In this document: one piece after another, positions 5,936-12,593 of the stretch | How positions within the stretch are numbered: position 1 is the stretch's first letter | How the letters are laid out: each line of letters opens with the position of its first letter | NCBI GenBank assembly: GCA_002469605.1 | Contig: DKMV01000183.1 | Span: 1 to 12,593, forward strand | Reading direction: 5' to 3' | Length of the DNA: 12,593 bases | From: Leclercia sp. UBA7405 | Lineage (GTDB): Bacteria > Pseudomonadota > Gammaproteobacteria > Enterobacterales > Enterobacteriaceae | Notes under the pieces: generated by a model | Told to the model about the DNA's origin: nothing | Databases searched by the model: none | Seen by the model: only the letters and a program-made list of their open reading frames with translations | Made by a program: the position numbers and the translations under genes

Positions 5936-5955
5936 CCATCAGAAAAGGAGTGCTT

Positions 5956-6708
5956 ATGAACAGCTTTTATTCGCAGCAGGCCTGCTGCACGGTGCGCTGG
6001 CTGGATCTGCCCGGCCATGGCGAACCGCTGGTGTTTATCCACGGTCTCGGCTGCGCCTCATCTTATGAATATCCCCGTATTGTCTGCGACCCGGCATTCG
6101 GTGCCCGCCGGGCGATCCTGATCGACCTTCCCGGCAGCGGCTACAGTGATAAACCCACCGCTTATGGCTATCACACCAGCGCCCAGGCACGGGTGGTCAT
6201 CGAGCTTCTGCAACACCTCAACGTTGATACCTTCTGGCTATACGGGCACAGCATGGGCGGCAGTATCGCCATCGAAGCCGCAGCGCTTGGCGGCAAACGA
6301 GTCCTCGGGCTGATGGTCTCGGAACCCAATTTCAGCGCCGGGGGCGGGCAGTTCAGCCGGGGAATTGCGGCGCAAACGGAAGCAGAGTTTATCCGCACGG
6401 GCTATCCGGCAATGCTGGAAGCCGAAACCTCCGGTTGGAAAGGGAGCCTTACAAGCAATGCCCCCTGGGCAGTATGGCGGGGCGCCGCCAGCCTGGTGAA
6501 GGGCGTTTCGCCCGCCTGGGGCGACATTTTCATTAACCTGGCTGTCCCGACCTGGCTGATTTTTGGCGAACTTTCGCTGCCGGATGCGGACGAGGCGGCC
6601 ATGCGCCAGCAGGGGGTAGCGGTAAAGATCCTACCCGACGCCGGACATTCCATGTCGCTGGAGAACCCCTCCGGGCTGGCGAAAATCCTCGCGGAATGCA
6701 TGGGCTAA
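5956..6708 (+). CDS. Alpha/beta-hydrolase fold enzyme, probably SOS-regulated
   Basis: A 250-residue single-domain alpha/beta hydrolase. Visible elements are the HGLG oxyanion-hole loop at 29-32, LIDLPGSGYSDKP at 55-67, the nucleophile elbow GHSMGG with Ser99, a likely acid Asp210 after WLIFGE, and the catalytic His231 in DAGHSMS. It has no signal peptide and should be cytoplasmic. The substrate cannot be read from the sequence; esterase or small-molecule hydrolase is all that is safe. The ATG at 5956 has AGGAG 5 nt upstream and is preferred over GTG at 5950, which overlaps that site. A LexA box covers its promoter, so DNA damage probably induces it. The TAA stop overlaps the T-tract side of the srf terminator from the other strand. 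It appears monocistronic. Confidence 0.9.
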   Translation: MNSFYSQQACCTVRWLDLPGHGEPLVFIHGLGCASSYEYPRIVCDPAFGARRAILIDLPGSGYSDKPTAYGYHTSAQARVVIELLQHLNVDTFWLYGHSMGGSIAIEAAALGGKRVLGLMVSEPNFSAGGGQFSRGIAAQTEAEFIRTGYPAMLEAETSGWKGSLTSNAPWAVWRGAASLVKGVSPAWGDIFINLAVPTWLIFGELSLPDADEAAMRQQGVAVKILPDAGHSMSLENPSGLAKILAECMG

Positions 6709-6732
6709 AAAAGGCCCGCCTGAGCGCGGGCC
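6707..6732 (-). terminator. Intrinsic terminator of the srfABC operon
   Basis: Read on the minus strand, GGCCCGC (6732-6726), loop GCTCAG, GCGGGCC (6719-6713) and six T residues (6712-6707) follow the srfC stop by 7 bp. The T tract overlaps the hydrolase stop codon on the opposite strand. On the plus strand the hairpin has no following T run, so it ends transcription mainly from the srf side. Confidence 0.9.
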
Positions 6733-6739
6733 GCAAGGG

Positions 6740-8896
6740 TTACGGCAGCAGGCTCTTTAACTGCTGGCGGGCAGCGGGGGAGATATCGTGCGGATGCTGA
6801 TACCCGATATTCTCACAGGCCTGGGTATAGAGCGCGACCAGCCAGTCGTATACGTAGGCGGTGGCCGCGTGTACCGGCTGCTCCCCGAGCCGGGTCAGGC
6901 GCGGGGCGCTGCTGACCACCGTTGGGGTAACAAAGATCGGCTGCCCTTTGCGGATGCGGCTTGCCGGGCGCGATGAGGCAGGCGTCTGGGCGTAGCCGAC
7001 CCAGCCGACAAAGTTGCCGAGCGCAGCGTGCAGCTGGGCGGCGCAGCTCTTGTCGGTATCAACAATCTTTTTCAGCGCTGCCGGCAGGTTCAGGCGGTAG
7101 CTGCTGGCGATCAGCACGTCGGCAATATGTTGCAACACCGCGCTTTCCAGCCCCAGTCGGCTGGCGGTGCCCTCGTCGCGGCTCCACTGGCGCAGGTGGT
7201 TAACCCAGATGCTGTGGGCCTGTCGGGCTTTATCTTTCGGCTGCCAGCTCTCGTGGCTCTCCTGCGCGCCGTCGGCAAAGAGATCGATGGCGTCGGTAAA
7301 GAGGCCGTTGACCTGCTCTTCGCGCGGCTGCTGTACGTTAAGCAGGGTTTCGAAGGCGCTTAACGGCGGCAATAGCCCCTCCAGCAGTTCACCGTGGCGG
7401 GCGGCGCTCCCCTGCAGGGTGCGTACCGTTGCCTCGGCGTTGGTACGCTGCGCATCGGGATCCTGGTTCAGCGGGGCAAGATAGCCCGCCATCAGCCTGT
7501 GCAGTTCCCGCCCAAGCCTGGCCTGCAGCGCCTGCAAGCGACGCTGGCGCAGCCCGGCGAGGGTCGCCTGGGAGAGCCACTCGATAACGCGCTGCATGCT
7601 GCTGCTGTCCAGCGCCTGCAGGGTGCCCCAGTGCTGGCCCGGTTTGCCCAGCAGCTGCTGCACCGCCTCATCAAGGTTAGCGCGGGTGGTAAAACGGGCG
7701 TCGTGCGGGGTGATAGCCCACACCACGCCCGGCAGGGCGGCATCTTCCCCCGGCTGGGTGTCGTGCACCCAGTTCAGCAGCGCTCTGGCGGTGCTGGCGG
7801 TCTGGTCGTGCTGCCCGGTGGCGTTACAGATAACCAGCACGTCCGGCTGAAGCTGCTGGCGATAGTGTTCCAGCAGCCAGCGGCGCTTCGCCTGGGCCAG
7901 CGGCGCTTCGGGCTGAACCGAAGGGGCAGGAATATCAATGATCGCCACCTGGTCCAGCGCGGCGCTCTCGACCGGCAGCTCCAGCTCGCGGGTGAGCAGG
8001 GCGAGCAGATCCAGCGGAATGCTGATGGCGTTAAGCAGCTCGCCGTTCAGCACCGGATGCAGCACCGCCTGCTGGACGTCCGGCTGGGTGATATCGCCGC
8101 AGGTCAGAAAACCTTCCGTGGGCAGGCCAAAGTTGTCTACCAGCAGGCTCACCGGCGCGGCCAGTTCGCTGGCGTGGCTGGTCTGGTGCAGAATATGCGC
8201 CAGCGCCAGCCACTCCTGGGTCAGTTCCTGCTGTTCGCCCCAGAGCAGCGACCAGACGCTGGCGCGGGTGCTGAGATCCAGAGACGGCAGCAGCAGCGCG
8301 AACTGATGCCACAGAGCATCGTCCATCTGCCGGGCAGCGGCAGGAACGTGCTCCTGCCAGTAACGGGCGATGGCCCCGACATCTGCGGCGGTGATCCCCG
8401 GCACCGACTGGGGCTGGCGCAGCGCGCGCCACTTCTCCAGCCGCGCTTCGATCACCGCTTTGTCCACTGCCGGCACCGTGGCGCGGGTAATAAACAGCTG
8501 GACCAGCTCGGCCTCGGTAACCAGGCGCAGGCGCAGGGGAAAGGCGTCGTCGGCGGGCTCGTCGGCTGCCGGGGTAAAGCGGACTGCCATATTGGTCAGG
8601 GCGTGTCCGGGGTTAATATGGGCGAAATAGTCAAAAGTCCGCGCGCCGAGGGTAACGTTCATCCGCCCGTTTCCGCTGCCGCAGAGGGTCGCCAGCAGGT
8701 GGGCTTTCGCCGCCTGGGCGTGGCCGTACAGGCCAATACTGCTTGTGGCTTTCAGGGCGCGTTCAATGGCGCTTTCCCGGGCCTGCATTATTGCCAGCCG
8801 CGCCAGCAGGGCGTCGGCGTCGTTATCCAGAACCGGAGCCTGCTGGCGGGTTTCGGCGATCCAGCTCGTTAATGCCTGTGTAGTGGTTGCACTCAT
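6740..8896 (-). CDS. srfC: SrfC-family protein
   Basis: A 718-residue soluble protein recognised as SrfC from its place after srfB and its overall character. The N-terminal region has SIGLYGHAQAAKAHLLATLC at about 53-72, placed and spaced like a GTPase P-loop (GxxxxGKS/T) but with Ala-Lys-Ala where Gly-Lys-Ser is expected. Strands resembling later G-domain segments follow (VAIIDIPAP and DVLVICNATGQHD). The rest is long, helical and rich in Leu, Gln and Ala, as in dynamin-like or coiled proteins. The ATG overlaps the srfB stop as ATGA, so the two are translationally coupled. No signal peptide or membrane helix was seen. The biochemical role is unknown; a degenerate nucleotide-binding partner of SrfB is my inference. 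Confidence 0.85.
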   Translation of the reverse strand: MSATTTQALTSWIAETRQQAPVLDNDADALLARLAIMQARESAIERALKATSSIGLYGHAQAAKAHLLATLCGSGNGRMNVTLGARTFDYFAHINPGHALTNMAVRFTPAADEPADDAFPLRLRLVTEAELVQLFITRATVPAVDKAVIEARLEKWRALRQPQSVPGITAADVGAIARYWQEHVPAAARQMDDALWHQFALLLPSLDLSTRASVWSLLWGEQQELTQEWLALAHILHQTSHASELAAPVSLLVDNFGLPTEGFLTCGDITQPDVQQAVLHPVLNGELLNAISIPLDLLALLTRELELPVESAALDQVAIIDIPAPSVQPEAPLAQAKRRWLLEHYRQQLQPDVLVICNATGQHDQTASTARALLNWVHDTQPGEDAALPGVVWAITPHDARFTTRANLDEAVQQLLGKPGQHWGTLQALDSSSMQRVIEWLSQATLAGLRQRRLQALQARLGRELHRLMAGYLAPLNQDPDAQRTNAEATVRTLQGSAARHGELLEGLLPPLSAFETLLNVQQPREEQVNGLFTDAIDLFADGAQESHESWQPKDKARQAHSIWVNHLRQWSRDEGTASRLGLESAVLQHIADVLIASSYRLNLPAALKKIVDTDKSCAAQLHAALGNFVGWVGYAQTPASSRPASRIRKGQPIFVTPTVVSSAPRLTRLGEQPVHAATAYVYDWLVALYTQACENIGYQHPHDISPAARQQLKSLLP

Positions 8897-11874
8897 TTCA
8901 GGTATACGCTCCCGCTGTCGATCCAGTAGTGGCTGCCGCTATGACGGCGATCGGCCAGGGTATTCAGTTTAAAGGTCAGGGCATCGGCCGGAACCGGGGT
9001 GCCGTCCTGCAGCCAGGCATCGCTCAGCTCCAGGGCTTCCGGTCCTTCGTGTCGGCTACCGCCGCAGAGCTGCAGGCGCACGTTCAGCACGCCGTCGCCC
9101 GCTATCGATTTCGCCAGCTCCGGCGAGTTGATGCTCAGGGTGTAAAGCGGGGTGGCGGGCCAGCGGGCGTTTGCCAGCTGGCGGAAGCCGAGCGTCACGT
9201 TGCCGCGTAGCGGGAAGTGCAGCCGTGCATCCAGCTTCGCGCCGGGCTTATCGAGGTCGATATCCTGATACCAGACGTTCTCCTCCCGCAGGGTGTTCAC
9301 GGTGTTATCCAGCACCCCGAGGTAGCGCACCGTGGAGTAAGCCCCGATATCCGCCGCCTTGAAGTTAAAGCGCGGCAGGCGCAGGTCCAGCGCCAGGCTA
9401 CAGAGCATCGCCCCTACCGCCGCGGTGGATTTCGGGTTACCGATGCGCCCCTGCTGGCTGAAGGGGTACCACTCGTGCACCCGGTATTTATCCAGCCACA
9501 CCATGCGGCTGACCGGCACCGGCTGCAGATGGCGGATCAGCGCCTGGACGCCTGGCAAACAGCCCGGACGGCCGGTGATCAGCAGAATATCGCAGGCGTA
9601 GTGGGAGATAGCTTCGCAGACCGCGTGCAGCGGTGCCGCCAGGCTAAAGTGGCCGGCCAGCATCGCCTCCTGCATTTCGCGGAAATTAACGTGCAGCGGC
9701 ACGGCGAAGAGGTCAAAAGGCGGCGATCCCGCGGGCAGGGCATGGTCAATGGCCTGCTGCAGATAGTTCATCACGTTGCGCGTGGGCTTGTGGGCCAGCA
9801 GATCGCCAAAGGTGGCGTGCAGGCCATCAAGGGGATCGTCGATATCGCTGGCCTCCCAGGCGCCAAGAATGGCGTGGCCGATGGGCATAAAGAGCTGCAG
9901 GGCGGTTTGCTGGCGCAGTACCGCCTGGGTGTCGATGCGCCCGGAGTCGCCGAACAGCGAGGCCATCAGCAGCGAGGCGTCGGCAATTCCCGATTTTTGC
10001 AGATGGGTTTGCAGGGCGGGCAGCACGTAGCGCTGGATCACGTCCAGCAGGGTGTCATCCCCGGCGACCTTAAAGCCTTCGCGGAACAGCAGCTGCGGGG
10101 TAATTTTGACATTGCTGCCCGAGCCGTCGTCCAGTTGATAGTGGGTGATGGCCATATCGGTGGTGCCGCCGCCGATATCCACGGAGGCGACGCGCAGGGC
10201 GCGCCCGGGGGCTGAGCCTGGCTCCGGCTCGCGGTCCGGGCGGGCAAGAGCGGCAAAGAAGGCTTCGGTCTGGCCGCCGTAATGGGAGATGGCTTCGTTA
10301 TAGAGCCACACCAGCTGGCCGCAGCTTGCTTCGTCCCACTCCATCTGGATCGTCGGCACCGGCACCACGCTCTTCTCCTGCTGTTTGCGGCTGGAGAAGT
10401 CGTCATCCTGTGGGTGCCAGCCCATCGCTTTCCAGACGATAGCGATCGCCTCGAACATCCGGCGGCGGAAGATCTCGCGCTCCTGCTTCGGCATCGCTGA
10501 GGGCAGGGTGAGGATCAGGCTGCGCAGCTGGCGCGGCGAGGCCGGGAAGCCCAGACGCAGGCGGGTGGCGACGCTGTTGATCTGCCCCAGCGCCTGCGCC
10601 AGCAGCTCGCAGAGCATATGAGTCATCAGGGTGCTGCGGCTGTACTGGGGCGAGAAGACCGGCAGGCGTTCATCCTGCGGCAGGGTAAACAGCGGCTGCC
10701 CGTCGTCGTTCATCAGGTTCATCAGCGGGAAGGCAGTCGCCAGAGGTTCACGCTGGGTTTTGGCGTTCATCTGGCTAAAGCGCCAGTCCTGCACCACCGG
10801 GGTTTCATCCCACAGATAGCGGCGCGGGCTGGAGATACCGCTGTTGCCCTCGGTGCCGAGGCGCCGGGTCGCCAGCTTGCGCGCCTCGTCGCCCACGCGC
10901 ACGATAGATGGCCAGACGAAGGCATCTTCGCGCCCGCTCTCCACCGAAAAGTGCTGCTTGCCGAAGCGGGCTTCGGAAAACTCCAGCCGGCTGGTAAACA
11001 GCGGCTCGTTGAGGAACTGCGGCTCGCTTAAGGAGCGCACCTGTAGCTCGGCGGTCTGGCGCAGGCCGTCGTTGGCATCCCCGTGATCTTCGATGATCAC
11101 CCCGCAGGTATGGGTATTGCCCACGTCGAGGATCAGATCCACCGGAATAGCCGGGGTGCTAAGGGTATGGGTGACGAATTTTACTTCCGGCACCCTGAGC
11201 TGCTCGCCCAGCATCGCCAGAATGTTCAGCCAGTGCGCCTGGTATTCAAAGTTACGCATCGCCTGCTGCAGGTCGCGGTCGGCGCGGCTCTCTACCCCGG
11301 TGGCGTACTGGGTAAAGGCCTCGCGCAGCCAGCCGTCGATCCAGGTCTGGTCGAGGAAGTCGGCCACTTCGTCATCGCGCCAGGCCAGCGCAAAGCGGGT
11401 GCCGTTAAGAATATCGTTTTCGACCGGCGACAGCACAGAGGTGGCCTGCGGGGCGATCTGGCTATCGAGGGCCAGGGTTACCCGGTGGGTATTGCCGGCG
11501 CTGTCCGGGCTCTCCAGGCGGCGCACCTGCACCCGCGCCCAGTTGTCCGGGCCTTCGACAAAGGTACGCGGCGGGTTAAAGCGCAGGAAGGGCACCGGCA
11601 GCCAGACGCCGTCCAGCACCGCCAGCGAGTGGGCAAGGGCGATGGTGCTTTCAGGCTTAACTACTTCCGGCTGACCGCCGCCGCTGGCGGGCAGGGTGTA
11701 GCGGCCATTCACCAGATCCCAGTTCAGGCGCAGCAGGGGGCCGTTGGCGGTTTTACGCACGAAGCGGCCATAGCGGGCCGATTCCTGCGGGGTGAGGCCA
11801 AAATCAAGAAACTGTACGCCGCTGTTCGCAATCAGCGTCACGCTCTGTTTGTAGTCGCAAAGATTAACCAGCAT
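8893..11874 (-). CDS. srfB: SrfB, Hsp70/actin-like putative ATPase
   Basis: A 993-residue protein that I recognise as SrfB from its MLVNLCDYKQSVTLIANSG start. It carries the signatures of the actin/Hsp70/FtsA ATPase fold in order: phosphate-1 ILDVGNTHTCG at 248-258, an Hsp70-like connect segment LILTLPSAMPKQER at 453-466, phosphate-2 VDIGGGTTD at 565-573, and an adenosine-type ILLITGRPGCLPG at 763-775. About 240 residues precede the ATPase core and about 150 follow it. The ATG at 11874 is chosen over GTG at 11886 for the family N-terminus and an AGGTG 9 nt upstream. It lies 4 nt after srfA and overlaps srfC. In Salmonella it was named from SsrB regulation. Its reaction partners are unknown. 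All nucleotide-binding motifs look intact. Confidence 0.93.
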   Translation of the reverse strand: MLVNLCDYKQSVTLIANSGVQFLDFGLTPQESARYGRFVRKTANGPLLRLNWDLVNGRYTLPASGGGQPEVVKPESTIALAHSLAVLDGVWLPVPFLRFNPPRTFVEGPDNWARVQVRRLESPDSAGNTHRVTLALDSQIAPQATSVLSPVENDILNGTRFALAWRDDEVADFLDQTWIDGWLREAFTQYATGVESRADRDLQQAMRNFEYQAHWLNILAMLGEQLRVPEVKFVTHTLSTPAIPVDLILDVGNTHTCGVIIEDHGDANDGLRQTAELQVRSLSEPQFLNEPLFTSRLEFSEARFGKQHFSVESGREDAFVWPSIVRVGDEARKLATRRLGTEGNSGISSPRRYLWDETPVVQDWRFSQMNAKTQREPLATAFPLMNLMNDDGQPLFTLPQDERLPVFSPQYSRSTLMTHMLCELLAQALGQINSVATRLRLGFPASPRQLRSLILTLPSAMPKQEREIFRRRMFEAIAIVWKAMGWHPQDDDFSSRKQQEKSVVPVPTIQMEWDEASCGQLVWLYNEAISHYGGQTEAFFAALARPDREPEPGSAPGRALRVASVDIGGGTTDMAITHYQLDDGSGSNVKITPQLLFREGFKVAGDDTLLDVIQRYVLPALQTHLQKSGIADASLLMASLFGDSGRIDTQAVLRQQTALQLFMPIGHAILGAWEASDIDDPLDGLHATFGDLLAHKPTRNVMNYLQQAIDHALPAGSPPFDLFAVPLHVNFREMQEAMLAGHFSLAAPLHAVCEAISHYACDILLITGRPGCLPGVQALIRHLQPVPVSRMVWLDKYRVHEWYPFSQQGRIGNPKSTAAVGAMLCSLALDLRLPRFNFKAADIGAYSTVRYLGVLDNTVNTLREENVWYQDIDLDKPGAKLDARLHFPLRGNVTLGFRQLANARWPATPLYTLSINSPELAKSIAGDGVLNVRLQLCGGSRHEGPEALELSDAWLQDGTPVPADALTFKLNTLADRRHSGSHYWIDSGSVYLK

Positions 11875-11878
11875 GAAA

Positions 11879-12593
11879 TCACGCACCTGCTTTTCTGAAT
11901 GTCAATGGAACCACGGTTTTGGCGTCGTAGCGCGCGGTACACTCCGCCACATCATTCACCCCGGCTTTACAGGCGATCTCCGGCATTGGATAGCGCGAGC
12001 CGTCGGTGCAGCGGGCGTTGCCCCGGGTTTTAATCAGCAGCTCGCCGTTACTGTGCAGGCCGGAGAAGACCTCGGTGCGGCAGACGATGTTGTCGCCGTG
12101 TACCACCCGGGCGCTGCCTTTATTGTTCTGAATCTGGTAGCGCAGCGACGGCGGTTTGCCGGTGATGGGATCTTTTACGTCCAGCATTACGCGCCAGCTG
12201 CCGTTCAGGAAGCGGGTCGACCCGGCCTTCACCTGGCCGGCCTCCATCACCATCGCCTCTTTCGGGATGGCGGCAATCACCACGGGTTCGGCGGCAGGGG
12301 CCGGTTCCGGCTCGGCTACCTTCACCGCGGCCACTTCAGCCTGATGCAGAGGTAGCGTCAGAGGCAGAGGCTTAACGGCCGCGACCGGTTTGGGGGCAAT
12401 GGCAACGGCGGCAGCCGGCGCGGGCTGCGGCTGTTCCGCCTGGGGGGCCTTGCCAGGCCACAGCAGCGGCGCGGCAACGGCGGCCACTACCACGGCAGCT
12501 ACCGGCAGGGGCCACAGAGGGAAGCGGCGTTTTTTCACTGCCACCGGCGCGGGCTCGGCCTCTTCAGGGAGAGTCACCGGAAGCGGCTCGGCG
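11879..12593 (-). CDS. srfA: SrfA-family membrane protein, C-terminal part
   Basis: The C-terminal 237 residues of a protein whose N-terminus lies beyond the right edge. The frame stays open to the end, so the GTG at 12577 is an internal valine and not the start. A KKRR stop-transfer cluster precedes one hydrophobic helix (PVAAVVVAAVAAPLLW), then a long Ala/Pro/Val/Lys linker, then a compact C-terminal domain (from about GSTRFLNGSWRV) with four cysteines (NIVC, ARC, EIAC, AEC). By the positive-inside rule the N-terminal part is cytoplasmic and the cysteine domain periplasmic, probably disulphide-bonded. It is the first of three genes (srfA-srfB-srfC), 4 nt from srfB. The SrfA assignment rests on this order and topology more than on residue recall. 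Confidence 0.8.
   Translation of the reverse strand, partial: AEPLPVTLPEEAEPAPVAVKKRRFPLWPLPVAAVVVAAVAAPLLWPGKAPQAEQPQPAPAAAVAIAPKPVAAVKPLPLTLPLHQAEVAAVKVAEPEPAPAAEPVVIAAIPKEAMVMEAGQVKAGSTRFLNGSWRVMLDVKDPITGKPPSLRYQIQNNKGSARVVHGDNIVCRTEVFSGLHSNGELLIKTRGNARCTDGSRYPMPEIACKAGVNDVAECTARYDAKTVVPLTFRKAGA

Larger units (their letters stand above)
5358..5955. other. AT-rich intergenic block of about 600 bp
   Basis: No convincing intact gene was found on either strand. The block holds the presumed promoter of the secreted-protein gene at its left end, a 6-bp stem with a GCAA loop (ACGCCA 5441-5446 / TGGCGT 5451-5456), a possible gene remnant on the minus strand (5568-5771), and the LexA-box promoter of the hydrolase at its right end. 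It is much richer in A and T than the flanking genes, which fits a variable, possibly H-NS-bound segment. No tRNA, phage attachment site or transposase trace is visible in it. Confidence 0.6.

Noticed and set aside
7880..7910. Short direct repeat GCGGCGCTTCG within srfC
   Set aside because: Two copies in a GC-rich Ala-coding stretch; explained by codon bias, not a mobile or regulatory element.
7394..8872. A 492-codon open frame on the plus strand opposite srfC
   Set aside because: It is antisense to a clear SrfC gene in GC-rich DNA, has a low-complexity Gln/Arg/Gly-rich translation and no ribosome site.
9217..10215. A 332-codon open frame opposite srfB
   Set aside because: Same antisense artefact of third-position GC bias; the SrfB motifs lie on the other strand.
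11083..11898. A 271-codon plus-strand frame opposite the start of srfB
   Set aside because: Shadow of srfB with biased composition and no promoter or ribosome site.
11874..12577. GTG at 12577 as the start of SrfA
   Set aside because: The frame remains open to the window edge with the same Pro/Glu-rich character and no ribosome site, so the gene continues beyond it.

Overview
The window looks like chromosomal DNA of an enterobacterium (Enterobacteriaceae, broadly the Enterobacter/Kosakonia/Klebsiella/Citrobacter/Salmonella group; I cannot fix the genus). YdcV, PatD, OrtT, YeaR, YoaG and SrfB all match their enteric counterparts as I remember them. No tRNA, rRNA, IS element, transposase or CRISPR array was seen.

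Left part (1-1831, + strand): the end of ydcV, the membrane subunit of a putrescine/polyamine-type ABC importer, followed by patD, gamma-aminobutyraldehyde dehydrogenase. This is the E. coli ydcSTUV-patD arrangement. In E. coli ortT follows patD directly. Here the two are separated by about 2.9 kb of extra genes.

Inserted block (1832-4580): a stand-alone flagellin gene lies outside any flagellar locus. It has a strong match to a sigma-28 (FliA) promoter and a beta-rich central domain unlike the usual flagellin D2/D3. Convergent to it, with only 2 bp between stop codons, is a minus-strand operon of two tandem YeaR-type (DUF1971) genes and yoaG. A near-perfect NsrR operator precedes that operon, so it is probably nitric-oxide responsive. 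Divergent from it is a tiny transcription unit: sigma-S-like -10, a 25-codon ORF with a good ribosome site, and a textbook terminator.

Middle (4581-6732): ortT, a GhoT-type small membrane toxin, has an FNR-like palindrome upstream. Next come an unrecognised secreted four-cysteine protein on the minus strand, about 600 bp of AT-rich DNA with a possible gene remnant, and an alpha/beta hydrolase whose promoter overlaps a 14/16 match to the LexA SOS box.

Right part (6740-12593, - strand): srfA(partial)-srfB-srfC, tightly packed (4-nt gap, then a 4-nt ATGA overlap) and ended by an intrinsic terminator shared in space with the hydrolase stop codon. SrfA is a single-pass membrane protein with a periplasmic cysteine-containing domain. 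SrfB carries Hsp70/actin-type ATPase motifs. SrfC has a degenerate P-loop-like N-terminus. As I recall, srfABC in Salmonella was named as SsrB-regulated and later linked to the flagellar regulon, which makes its proximity to a FliA-type flagellin gene worth noting.

The strongest leads are the orphan sigma-28 flagellin, the apparently SOS-controlled hydrolase, the NO-responsive divergent promoter with its tiny gene, and the biochemically unexplained SrfABC machine.
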